Source of the DNA: RBG-13-51-18 sp050014095
GTDB lineage: Bacteria > Chloroflexota > Dehalococcoidia > Dehalococcoidales > RBG-16-60-22
Direction: 5' to 3'
DNA length: 64,000 bases
Assembly (NCBI GenBank): GCA_050014095.1
Contig: JBEKDZ010000002.1
Location: 1 to 64,000 of the forward strand
Shown here piece after piece: positions 1 to 7,582 of the stretch (position 1 is the stretch's first letter; each line of letters begins with the position of its first letter). The notes below the pieces were generated by a model. It worked only from the letters and a program-made list of their open reading frames with translations. It made no database searches and was not told where the DNA came from. A program made the translations under genes and the position numbers.

Positions 1-392
1 ACGCGGTGTCGCTGGGTCAGGCTTTCGCCCATTGCCCAATATTCCTTGCTGCTGCCTCCCGTAGGAGTCGGGGCCGTGTCTCAGTCCCCGTGTGGCTGGT
101 CGTCCTCTCAAACCAGCTAACGATCGTCGCCTTGGTGGGCCGTTACCTCACCAACTAGCTAATCGTACGCAAACCCCTCCAAAAGCGCCTTGCGGCTTTA
201 GTCCTTCCCCTTTACAGGAAGGACCACATGCGGTATTAGCTCCGATTTCTCAGAGTTGTTCCCCACTTTAGGGCAGGTCGTTTACGCGTTACTCACCCGT
301 CCGCCACTGATTCCTTGCGGAACCCGTTCGACTTGCATGCATAAAGCACACCGCCAGCGTTTATCCTGAGCCGGGATCAAACTCTCCAAAAT
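1..392 (-). rRNA. rrs: 16S ribosomal RNA, 5' part (runs off the window)
   Basis: The reverse strand reads as the first ~390 nt of a bacterial 16S rRNA. The 27F site lies at 366-385, the EUB338 site (GCTGCCTCCCGTAGGAGT) at about 50-67, and the conserved GGGCAATGGGCGAAAGCCTG near the left edge. The mature 5' end is placed at 392 by counting back from E. coli position 8. The gene continues beyond position 1, roughly from E. coli position 395 onward. The sequence looks Dehalococcoidia-like, but that assignment is recognition only and not a database result. The 27F site has a C at E. coli position 20 where the primer has T. Confidence 0.97.
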
Positions 393-435
393 AAACAAAT
401 AAACTTGGCTTGACTTTTTAACTTTCCTTCCGCTA

Positions 436-476
436 TCCAGTTGTTAAGGTGCAAAAAGCGCTCCATAGCAGAGCGC
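436..476 (-). promoter_or_regulatory. rRNA leader: 5' hairpin and boxA-like element
   Basis: Between the promoter and the 16S 5' end, the minus strand carries a 6-bp hairpin, GCGCTC/GAGCGC (458-476), right at the predicted transcript start. It is followed by CACCTTAACAACTGGATAG (about 434-452), which resembles the boxA antitermination element of rRNA leaders. The function is inferred from position and similarity. Confidence 0.5.
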
Positions 477-483
477 AAATATT

Positions 484-512
484 ATAATATCATAATCAGA
501 TGTTGATGTCAA
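484..512 (-). promoter_or_regulatory. rRNA promoter
   Basis: On the minus strand there is a perfect -35 TTGACA (507-512), a 17-nt spacer and a -10 TATTAT (484-489), overlapped by a perfect TATAAT three bases further on. This predicts a start near 477, about 85 nt before the mature 16S end, as expected for an rRNA operon. Confidence 0.8.
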
Positions 513-558
513 CAATAGTGTAATGTAATTTATGTATAATTTTTATTCTTTTTATAGA

Positions 559-588
559 TTGCATCCTTACTACTTTACCATCTATAAT
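559..588 (+). promoter_or_regulatory. possible promoter of the nfeD-stomatin operon
   Basis: A perfect -10 TATAAT (583-588) lies 26 bp before the first gene of the operon. The best -35 is only TTGCAT (559-564) at an 18-nt spacing. The call rests on the -10 and its position. Confidence 0.35.
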
Positions 589-613
589 TAAACTACTCTC
601 TAAGGTTAGCGCT

Positions 614-1954
614 ATGCGTAAGAAACTAAGAATAATACTACTGTTCGTCGTCCTGCTGCTGGCGGTCTTTATAGCTGGCGGCATGCAGGCGCAGGCGCCT
701 GCGGTCTACGTTCTCACTATCAAAGGCACCATCAACCCCGTTCTGGTGGATTACGTTGAACGCGGCATCCAGGAGGCAGAAGATAGCGGTGCCCGCGCTA
801 TTATCATCCAGCTGGATACGCCAGGCGGACTGGATACGGCCATGCGCGATATCGTTAAACTCATGGTGAATGCTTATGTGCCGGTTGTCGTTTATGTCTC
901 ACCATCCGGCTCCCGTGCCGCCTCCGCCGGCGTTTTTATCACCATGGCGGCTCATGTCGCGGTAATGGCGCCCAATACCGCTATCGGCGCCGCTCATCCG
1001 GTCTCCATCGGTGAAAGCGGAGAGCAGGCGATGTCAAATACCATGGAAGAAAAGGTGGTCAATGATGCCGCCGCCTATATCCGCAGTATTGCCCAGGCCC
1101 ACGGACGCAACATGGAATGGGCGGAAAAAGCCGTACGTGAGAGCGTCTCTGCCACCGAACGTGAAGCCCTCGACCTGAATGTCATCGATATGATTGCGCC
1201 TGACTTGCCGACGCTCGTCGCCCAGCTCGACGGCAGACAGGTGACGCTGATTAACGGTCAGGTGGTTACTCTGCATACTGCCGATGCCACAATCGTCGAT
1301 GCCCCTATGACCACCATTGAAAATTTCCTCTACACTATCGCCGACCCCAATATAGCCTATCTATTATTGAGTATTGCCTCGTTGGGCATTATAGCAGAGA
1401 TATTCAATCCCGGTCTCATTTTCCCCGGCATCGTGGGCGGCATCAGCCTGCTGCTGGCTTTCTATTCCCTGGGCGTGCTGCCTGTCAACTATGCGGGGAT
1501 ATTGTTGATTGTGCTGGCTATCGGACTCTTTATCGGGGAGGTAATATCAACCACCTTCGGCATCTTTACCGCCGGCGGGGTGGTTTCGCTGGTGGCGGGC
1601 TCTTTAATGCTCTTTAAGGGAGCCTCTCCGGAGTTCCAGATTAACCCCTGGCTTATTGCTATTGTCTGCATCGTTATCACCGGAGGACTCACGTTTATTA
1701 TCCAGCGCACCATCAGCGTCCATCGCAAGCAGGCGTATACTGGCCGCGAGGAGCTGATAGGTAAAACGGCCGTAGTTAAAGTGGCTCTTAACCCCGAGGG
1801 GACAGTTTTTTATAAGGGCGAACGCTGGACGGCTATCTCGCAAAGCGGTGAGTTAAAAGTCGGCGAAGAAGTTATTATTAATCGTGTCGATGGTCTGGTA
1901 TTATATGTAGTGAAGAAGAAAAAAGTACGTTCCAGCAAAAAGCTAAAGCGGTAA
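614..1954 (+). CDS. NfeD-family membrane-bound ClpP-class serine protease
   Basis: This 446-residue membrane protease is expected to cleave hydrophobic segments of membrane proteins, including stomatin partners. It has an N-terminal signal/anchor (about 5-27), then a ClpP-like protease domain (30-220) with the AASAG motif (catalytic Ser about 104) and a plausible general-base Lys at about 137 (family knowledge from archaeal 1510-N protease). Four to five hydrophobic segments follow (about 238-363), then a C-terminal NfeD OB-fold (about 376-440). The length is typical of long NfeD proteins. It is followed 12 bp downstream by a short NfeD protein and then a stomatin-like gene, the classic NfeD-stomatin arrangement. 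A weak AAGG precedes the ATG. Its in vivo substrate cannot be told from sequence. Confidence 0.9.
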   Translation: MRKKLRIILLFVVLLLAVFIAGGMQAQAPAVYVLTIKGTINPVLVDYVERGIQEAEDSGARAIIIQLDTPGGLDTAMRDIVKLMVNAYVPVVVYVSPSGSRAASAGVFITMAAHVAVMAPNTAIGAAHPVSIGESGEQAMSNTMEEKVVNDAAAYIRSIAQAHGRNMEWAEKAVRESVSATEREALDLNVIDMIAPDLPTLVAQLDGRQVTLINGQVVTLHTADATIVDAPMTTIENFLYTIADPNIAYLLLSIASLGIIAEIFNPGLIFPGIVGGISLLLAFYSLGVLPVNYAGILLIVLAIGLFIGEVISTTFGIFTAGGVVSLVAGSLMLFKGASPEFQINPWLIAIVCIVITGGLTFIIQRTISVHRKQAYTGREELIGKTAVVKVALNPEGTVFYKGERWTAISQSGELKVGEEVIINRVDGLVLYVVKKKKVRSSKKLKR

Positions 1955-1966
1955 TGGAGGCTTTAT

Positions 1967-2269
1967 ATGGCAGATATCAATCCCGGGTGGTTAGCTCTTA
2001 TCATCGTAATTGTTGTTGTCTTCTTAGTCTTTGTGGTAATCTGGGTAGTCCGAGCTCATCAGAAAAAGATAGCTGCCGGTAAAGAAGAACTTATTGGCAA
2101 AACGGCCGTGGTGGAGATTGCTCTCAATCCTAAAGGGGTGGTTTTTATCGAGGACGAGCGCTGGACCGCCGTCATCGATAAAGGCCGGGTCGAACCTGAA
2201 GAGGAGGTTATTATTACCAGAGTCGATGGTTTAAAGCTAATGGTAACCAAGAAAGAAAAAAGGAGATAA
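1967..2269 (+). CDS. short NfeD-like protein (one membrane span plus OB fold)
   Basis: This 100-residue protein has one N-terminal transmembrane segment (about 9-29) and an NfeD C-terminal OB-fold (about 38-97). Its fold sequence is closely similar to the C-terminal domain of the preceding gene: both share ELIGKTAVV, ERWTA and RVDGL. It probably arose by partial duplication of that domain. A TGGAGG sits 9 nt before the ATG. It lies 12 bp after the long NfeD gene and 2 bp before the stomatin gene, so the three are very likely co-transcribed. Short NfeD proteins are thought to bind SPFH proteins, and that role is assumed here. Confidence 0.85.
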   Translation: MADINPGWLALIIVIVVVFLVFVVIWVVRAHQKKIAAGKEELIGKTAVVEIALNPKGVVFIEDERWTAVIDKGRVEPEEEVIITRVDGLKLMVTKKEKRR

Positions 2270-2271
2270 AA

Positions 2272-3036
2272 ATGGCTATAGGTTTAGGAATTCTCGGTTT
2301 TATCGTTCTAATACTGATTTTAATGGCGGTCAAGGTCGTCACCGAATACGAGCGCGGCGTTATCTTTCGTCTGGGACGCCTCGTTGGCGCTAAAGGACCC
2401 GGGCTTTTCTTCATCATCCCCTTTGTCGACCGTATGGTGAAGGTCGACCTGCGTGTCGTTACGATGGATGTCCCCTCGCAGGAGGTTATTACCAGGGATA
2501 ACGTAACCGTCCGCGTCAATGCCGTCGTCTATTTCCGCGTGGTCGACCCCGAAGCTTCGGTGGTTAAAGTGCTTGACCATATCCGGGCGACATCGCAGAT
2601 ATCCCAGACCACGCTGCGTAACGTACTGGGGCAGTCCGAGCTCGATGAGCTTCTGACCAAACGTGAGAAGCTCAATTTGATGCTCCAGAAAATAATTGAC
2701 GAGCATACCGACCCCTGGGGCGTTAAGGTCAGCGTCGTCGAAATTAAGGAAGTCGAGCTGGCCGAGGAAATGAAGCGTTCCATGGCTGCCCAGGCGGAAG
2801 CCGAGCGTGAGAGACGCGCCAAAATCATCCATGCCGAGGGCGAGCTTCAGGCTTCAGAGAAGCTGGCTCAAGCCGCTGCTATTATCGGCCGTGAACCTTC
2901 GGCGATACAGCTTCGCTTCCTGTCAACGCTCACGGAGATAGCCAGCGAGAAGAACAGCACCATTATCTTCCCGATTCCGATGGAATTTCTCCGGGCATTC
3001 GGTCAAATGGGCCAAATAAGCGATAAAAAGAAATAA
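2272..3036 (+). CDS. stomatin-like SPFH/Band 7 protein
   Basis: This 254-residue protein has an N-terminal hydrophobic anchor (about 3-22), an SPFH/Band 7 domain (about 25-190, with YERGVIFRLGR and the RVNAVVYFRV strand) and a charged helical region (about 165-205, AAQAEAERERRAKIIHAEGE). This is the standard stomatin/slipin order. Such proteins form membrane oligomers that scaffold microdomains and bind NfeD proteases. Its start lies 2 bp after the short NfeD stop, with AGGAG just upstream. A GC-rich hairpin follows the stop and probably ends the operon. Confidence 0.92.
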   Translation: MAIGLGILGFIVLILILMAVKVVTEYERGVIFRLGRLVGAKGPGLFFIIPFVDRMVKVDLRVVTMDVPSQEVITRDNVTVRVNAVVYFRVVDPEASVVKVLDHIRATSQISQTTLRNVLGQSELDELLTKREKLNLMLQKIIDEHTDPWGVKVSVVEIKEVELAEEMKRSMAAQAEAERERRAKIIHAEGELQASEKLAQAAAIIGREPSAIQLRFLSTLTEIASEKNSTIIFPIPMEFLRAFGQMGQISDKKK

Positions 3037-3048
3037 TTATCTATAAAA

Positions 3049-3080
3049 GGGGAGGGGCGCTTAGCCCCTCCCCACCTCTT
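3049..3080 (+). terminator. GC-rich hairpin after the stomatin operon
   Basis: A perfect 9-bp stem, GGGGAGGGG/CCCCTCCCC (3049-3057 and 3065-3073), with a 7-nt loop, is followed by a pyrimidine-rich tail (acctctttc). The U tract is weak, so termination efficiency is uncertain. Confidence 0.6.
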
Positions 3081-3175
3081 TCATTTCTATAATCCCTCCT
3101 GCAAAAGTGCGCATAAAAAGTCGGGCAAGCCTGTCATTATCCCTGTTATAGTACTATTGAAGGAGAAGCGGCAGT

Positions 3176-4051
3176 ATGGAATGGTCGGAAAGAATGAACG
3201 CGGCGATAAGCTATATCGAGGATAATCTATCAGGCGAGATAGATTTCACTGAAGCAGCAAAAAAAGCTTGCTGTTCTGCGTTCCATTTCCAGCGTATGTT
3301 TTTCGCCATTATTGGTATGACGCCAGTGGAATATACCAGGCGTCGAAGGCTTACCCTAGCGGCGAGAGAACTAACGTCCGGTAATGCTAAAGTAATCGAT
3401 ACAGCTTTGAAGTATGGTTATGATTCGCCGGACTCATTCACCCGGGCTTTCCGGAATGTCCACGGCATTACGCCCCAGACAGCGCGCGAGTTGGGGGTAA
3501 CGCTAACGGCATTCCCGCGTATCTCCTTTAATATTATACTAAAGGGAGGTAATGACATGGACTACAGGATAATGGAGAAACCAGGCATCAAGGTTGCGGC
3601 GAGGACTCGTCAGTTTACTACTGTCAACGGACAAAACTTCGTGGAGATTCCTAAGTGGTGGGACGAATTTATCAAATCCCCGGACCATCCTAAGATGATG
3701 GCATTGACCGGGAATAAACCCGGCGTCGTAACCCGCGGCGTTATGCTGGGTATCTGCTATGGGGAGGCTGACGCTGTAGAATTTTCTTACGGTATCGGCG
3801 TGGAAATTCCTCAAGGAGTATCATCCGGAGCGTTTGAAAAGGTAGAGATTCCATCAGCTACCTGGGCGGTATTCGACTGTACCCTGGATAATCTTCAGGA
3901 CGTCACCAAACGCATCTTCAGCGAATGGTTCCCATCCACTGGTTATGAGCATGACGCAGTGCCGGAACTCGAAGTCTACCTGCCGGAAAAACCGGGTGAG
4001 GTCATGCAGTGTGAATTGTGGATGCCGGTAATCAAGAAAAAGAAGAAGTAA
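3176..4051 (+). CDS. AraC-family regulator with a GyrI-like effector domain
   Basis: This 291-residue protein has two AraC helix-turn-helix motifs in its first ~105 residues (AAKKACCSAFHFQRMF and ALKYGYDSPDSFTRAF), followed by a GyrI-like ligand-binding domain (about 128-285). This is the Rob/BmrR-type layout of regulators that answer to small hydrophobic or cationic compounds. AAGGAG lies 10 nt before the ATG. The gene stands alone between a terminator-like hairpin upstream and a bidirectional terminator shared with the convergent birA, so its targets are not evident from context. Confidence 0.88.
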   Translation: MEWSERMNAAISYIEDNLSGEIDFTEAAKKACCSAFHFQRMFFAIIGMTPVEYTRRRRLTLAARELTSGNAKVIDTALKYGYDSPDSFTRAFRNVHGITPQTARELGVTLTAFPRISFNIILKGGNDMDYRIMEKPGIKVAARTRQFTTVNGQNFVEIPKWWDEFIKSPDHPKMMALTGNKPGVVTRGVMLGICYGEADAVEFSYGIGVEIPQGVSSGAFEKVEIPSATWAVFDCTLDNLQDVTKRIFSEWFPSTGYEHDAVPELEVYLPEKPGEVMQCELWMPVIKKKKK

Positions 4052-4063
4052 TCATTAAAGAGA

Positions 4064-4092
4064 AAGGGTGGGGAATTAAAAACCCCACCCTT
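4064..4092. terminator. bidirectional terminator between the araC-type gene and birA
   Basis: A perfect 10-bp inverted repeat, AAGGGTGGGG/CCCCACCCTT, with a 9-nt A-rich loop lies between two convergent genes. The right arm contains the first bases of the birA stop codon region. Confidence 0.7.
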
Positions 4093-4870
4093 ACTTCCCC
4101 CGCAGCGTCACATCTCCTGCTACTACTCGTGTAACCTTTCCGTCTTTTCCCTTTATATTCAAAGCCCCGCTTTCGTCAACGGATTCTGCTATGCCCTCTA
4201 TTATTTGATTGCCGGAGGTCGCTTTAACTTTTTGCCCCAGTGTTACCAGTCTATCTCGCCAGGTTTCGTAGATAGCTTTTCCGTCGGAGAGTTTGACATA
4301 AAGTTTGTCGAACTCTTGCAGCAGCGCTCTGATTATCTTTACGCGTAAATCGGCTTTGCCTGGTTCATTTTTAAGACTGGCGGCGGTGTTGGCTATCTCG
4401 GTGTAATTGTTAACTTTCAAATTAACGTTTATCCCGATGCCTATTATGCTGTAAGCAACTTTATTTCCCCTCACCTCGTTCTCGATTAAGATACCGCATA
4501 CCTTTTTCCTATTGATGAGAATATCGTTGGGCCACTTGATTAACGCTTTAGTCCCGGTGACGCTTTCGATACTGTAACAGACAGCCAGTGACGCCATCAT
4601 TATCAGGTAGGGCAGGCTTTTAGTGTCCGGATAAAGGATAATCGATAGAGCGATATTCCCCTGCGGCGTTAGCCAGCTTCGCTTGAGTCTGCCCCGCCCC
4701 CCGGTCTGCTCCCCGGCGATAACCACTGTCCCTGCCGCCGCCCCTTTTAAAGCCTCCTGCCGGGCAATGTCCATCGTGGAAGTCACACTCGGCAGGTAAA
4801 TGACCTTCTGCCCGATGCAATCGGTCTTTAGTCCCTTGGCAATAGCTACTGATAGGCCTTTAGCAACCAT
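4091..4870 (-). CDS. birA: biotin-[acetyl-CoA-carboxylase] ligase, no DNA-binding domain
   Basis: The enzyme activates biotin with ATP and attaches it to the biotin carboxyl carrier protein of acyl-CoA carboxylases. At 259 residues it matches a catalytic plus C-terminal SH3-like domain and lacks the ~60-residue HTH of E. coli BirA, so it should not repress transcription. Visible motifs are STMD (31-34), GGRGRLKRSW (57-66, the biotinyl-AMP loop) and KWPND (112-116). The C-terminal domain covers about 210-257. No clear ribosome-binding site precedes the ATG. It is divergent from hisZ and convergent with the AraC-type regulator. Confidence 0.93.
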   Translation of the reverse strand: MVAKGLSVAIAKGLKTDCIGQKVIYLPSVTSTMDIARQEALKGAAAGTVVIAGEQTGGRGRLKRSWLTPQGNIALSIILYPDTKSLPYLIMMASLAVCYSIESVTGTKALIKWPNDILINRKKVCGILIENEVRGNKVAYSIIGIGINVNLKVNNYTEIANTAASLKNEPGKADLRVKIIRALLQEFDKLYVKLSDGKAIYETWRDRLVTLGQKVKATSGNQIIEGIAESVDESGALNIKGKDGKVTRVVAGDVTLRGK

Positions 4871-4910
4871 AAATAGATATTACCATATCGCGGGGCGGAG
4901 AGATAAAGAA

Positions 4911-4939
4911 TTGAATAGCCGCGTATTTTAGTGTAAATT
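4911..4939 (+). promoter_or_regulatory. possible promoter of hisZGDC
   Basis: A TTGAAT (4911-4916) and TAAATT (4934-4939) pair with a 17-nt spacer lies 33 bp before hisZ. Each box matches 4 of 6 consensus bases. None of the TGTTA/TAACA half-sites found before hisB is obvious here. Confidence 0.35.
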
Positions 4940-4971
4940 ATACTTATATTTGATGCTTAAATGGATAAAAT

Positions 4972-6192
4972 ATGAAAATCCAACGCTGTAAAGGCATGCG
5001 CGATATGTCTCCTGCCGAGATGGCGGTATTTCACGCCATTAAGGGGATTTGCCGCGACTGCTTTACCAAATGGGGCTACCGTGAGGTAAGAACGCCGACC
5101 ATCGAGTATCTGCACCTGTTCACCTCGGCGGGGACGCTGACGCCCACCATGCTGGGCAAGGTCTATTCATTTCTGGACTGGGATGGGTGGAGTGGGGAGC
5201 GGGTGGTGCTGCGTCCTGATGGCACCATACCGGTTGCTCGTCTCTATACAGAAAGCATGTCCGGTCAGGGGCTGGCGCGGCTATTTTACGCCGCTAATAT
5301 GTTTACCTTCGAGACCGGGGAGAAAGACCGGGAGCGGTGGCAGTGCGGCGCCGAACTTATCGGGGCAGGGTCGGCGGTAGCGGATGCGGAACTGATTGCT
5401 CTGTCGGCGGAAATTGTCAGCAAGCTGGGACTAAAGGGCGTGGAGCTGCAGCTTTCGCACGCCGGCTTGATAAAAGCGCTGCTGGCTAAGCTTAAGGTGC
5501 CCTCCGAAGAGCAGCACCGTCTGTTCGATAGCATCCTCGATGGCGATGCGGCTGTGCTAGCTAAAGTAAGACGGGAAATACCGCAGCTTGGCGAGGCTCT
5601 ATTGCCTTTATTGAGTGTAAAAGGACAGTCAGTGGACTTCCTAAGCAATCAGAGGGCACTGCTTTTACAGACAATGCCGGAAATCGGATCGTCGCTGGAT
5701 GATTTTTTAAAGACTGTCGCTATTCTGGACGACCTCGGCATTAAATACCAGATTAATATTGCCTCCGGTGCCGGCCGCGAGTACTATACAGGCATGATAT
5801 TCCAGCTCTTTATGGGCAAAGAGAAAATCGGCGGGGGCGGCCGGTACGATGCCCTGATTTCATCCATGGGCGGGGGCGATGTGCCCGCTTCCGGTTTCGC
5901 AGTCTATCTCGACCGCTTGATAAAGCTGGTAAAACCAAATGCTGTTTTACCTACGGCGACTAAGCGCATACTGGTTAAAGGGAACGTAGAAGAAATCTTT
6001 AAAGTCGCTGATGCTCTGCGGCGCGCTGGCTATATTGCCGAGCTTGATTTGGACGGACGTGAAGCAGCGTATATATTAGAAGTCAAATCCGCCACGTTGC
6101 TGACGCTAATGGATAAAGCTAAGTCTAAAAAGACCGATGCCCGGTCGGTTGAAGAAATTATTAAATTGCTGGAGGCTAAAGGTGCCGTTTAA
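4972..6192 (+). CDS. hisZ: ATP phosphoribosyltransferase regulatory subunit HisZ
   Basis: This 406-residue class II aminoacyl-tRNA-synthetase paralogue is the expected partner of short-form HisG in the first step of histidine synthesis. It keeps the GMRDMSP start, a motif 2 (RPDGTIPVARLY, 81-92) and a YYTG loop (about 271-274). The histidyl-tRNA-synthetase signature R-G-L-D-Y-Y is replaced by A-G-R-E-Y-Y, losing the catalytic arginine. That favours HisZ over HisS, and so does the 11-bp overlap with hisG. A reduced C-terminal region (about 325-400) resembles a remnant anticodon-binding domain. It leads the hisZ-hisG-hisD-hisC operon. Confidence 0.85.
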   Translation: MKIQRCKGMRDMSPAEMAVFHAIKGICRDCFTKWGYREVRTPTIEYLHLFTSAGTLTPTMLGKVYSFLDWDGWSGERVVLRPDGTIPVARLYTESMSGQGLARLFYAANMFTFETGEKDRERWQCGAELIGAGSAVADAELIALSAEIVSKLGLKGVELQLSHAGLIKALLAKLKVPSEEQHRLFDSILDGDAAVLAKVRREIPQLGEALLPLLSVKGQSVDFLSNQRALLLQTMPEIGSSLDDFLKTVAILDDLGIKYQINIASGAGREYYTGMIFQLFMGKEKIGGGGRYDALISSMGGGDVPASGFAVYLDRLIKLVKPNAVLPTATKRILVKGNVEEIFKVADALRRAGYIAELDLDGREAAYILEVKSATLLTLMDKAKSKKTDARSVEEIIKLLEAKGAV

Positions 6193-7582
6193 AATAGCCC
6201 TGCCTAAAGGGCGCTTGCTAAGGAAGACGGCCGCTTTGCTCCAGAGAGCCGATTGGCGCCTCGATGAGTATCATTCAAACATGGGTTTTTATCGGCCACG
6301 GTCATTAAAATTCCCTGGCCTGCTGATACGCGTCTTCCACGAGAAAGATATACCTATCCAGATAGCCATGGGCAACTACGACCTGGGGATTTGCGGACTG
6401 GACTGGATTGAGGAGCTGCTGGTAAAATATCCTTCTTCCAATGTTATAAAGGTCAAGGATTTATTGTACGGTCAAAACTCATTGTATACTGCGGCAGCTA
6501 GTAAATCGATAGATTTTCGGCATAATGGCTCAACTTTACGCATCGCCAGTGAGTATCCTAACCTGGCAGAGGCTTTCGCCCTGAAAAATCGCTTGAGTCG
6601 CTTCAGCATCTTCCCGGTCTGGGGCGCCGCCGAGGCTTATCCACCGGAGAATGCGGACATGGTTCTCGTAGCGGCGCAGAGTCATGCGGAAATCGTCGGT
6701 TACGGACTATCGCCTTTAAGTCGAGTACTCGATGCCAGTACCTATCTTATAGCTAACAGGAATAGCTGGGAAACGCGTAACCTTGATAATATCGTTAAAT
6801 CAATCTTTAATGCGCTGCCAGAGATGTCTAAAAGCGCTGGCGATAAAAAAGAGGTCGTTTTTCCAAGCGCCGCCGTTCCCGCGTCAAAGATAGCGGAGGA
6901 TACCGTCCGCCTGGCTCTGCCGGATGGCCATCAGCAGCAGCAAACTATCGAGCTATTGAATAGAGCAGGCATTAAGATTGAGGACTACCCCTCTGCCACT
7001 GGCAACCGCCGTCCTAAAATAGGTATAGAAGGGGTGGTGGTGAAGGTTATCCGACCCCAGGACATGCCTTTACAGGTAGCCAACGGCAATTTCGACCTGG
7101 CGATAACGGGCCGGGACTGGCTTATCGACCACCTTGCCCAGTTCCCGTCGAGTCCTGTTAGAGAGATGCTGGATTTGAAGCTGCGCAAGGTGAGGCTGGT
7201 GGCAGTGGTCAGTCAGATGCTACCGGTGAATAATACTGCTGACTTACAGCGTTTCATCGCCGGTAGGGCGGAGCCGTTTCGTGTGGCTTCGGAGTATGTT
7301 AATATTGCCGATAAGTACGCCAGGGAAAATCACCTCGGGCACTACCGCGTTATTCCTACCTGGGGCGCTACCGAGGCTTTCCTGCCGGAGGATGCTGATT
7401 TGCTTATCGAAAATACCGAGACGGGCAGGACGATTGCCCGCCATAACCTTAAAATCATCGAGACGCTATTCGAGTCTACCGCCTGTCTAATAGGTAACAA
7501 GGATTCGGTAAAAGAAAAAGTTAAAAGCGGGCGGATTGAGTCTATCATTAAGCGGTTCCGCTCGGCGGTAGGGGATACATAA
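6182..7582 (+). CDS. hisG: ATP phosphoribosyltransferase, tandem two-domain fusion
   Basis: The protein condenses ATP with PRPP, the first committed step of histidine synthesis. The start is GTG 6182, supported by GGAGG 5 nt upstream and by family-typical VPFKIALPKG. This gives 466 residues, about twice the short HisG length. Two homologous HisG domains lie head to tail (about 1-220 and 240-466). Each has the D-L-x-I-x-G-x-D-W strand, an R-(I/V)-A-S-E-Y motif and a (V/T)WGA-EA segment. Copy 1 keeps ALPKGRLL (6-13) but its PRPP loop is degenerate (VAAQSHAEIVGYG). Copy 2 keeps the PRPP loop (ETGRT, about 413-417) but its start is degenerate (ALPDGHQQQQ). Neither copy has the ~80-residue regulatory domain of long HisG, which fits the adjacent hisZ. 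Confidence 0.9.
   Translation: MPFKIALPKGRLLRKTAALLQRADWRLDEYHSNMGFYRPRSLKFPGLLIRVFHEKDIPIQIAMGNYDLGICGLDWIEELLVKYPSSNVIKVKDLLYGQNSLYTAAASKSIDFRHNGSTLRIASEYPNLAEAFALKNRLSRFSIFPVWGAAEAYPPENADMVLVAAQSHAEIVGYGLSPLSRVLDASTYLIANRNSWETRNLDNIVKSIFNALPEMSKSAGDKKEVVFPSAAVPASKIAEDTVRLALPDGHQQQQTIELLNRAGIKIEDYPSATGNRRPKIGIEGVVVKVIRPQDMPLQVANGNFDLAITGRDWLIDHLAQFPSSPVREMLDLKLRKVRLVAVVSQMLPVNNTADLQRFIAGRAEPFRVASEYVNIADKYARENHLGHYRVIPTWGATEAFLPEDADLLIENTETGRTIARHNLKIIETLFESTACLIGNKDSVKEKVKSGRIESIIKRFRSAVGDT

Noticed and set aside
1489..1728. Minus-strand frames inside nfeD, and many similar antisense frames across the window
   Set aside because: They lie opposite clear genes, lack start signals and have shadow-like composition.
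4972..6192. Histidyl-tRNA synthetase
   Set aside because: The histidine-A motif has lost its arginine and the gene overlaps hisG, so HisZ fits better.
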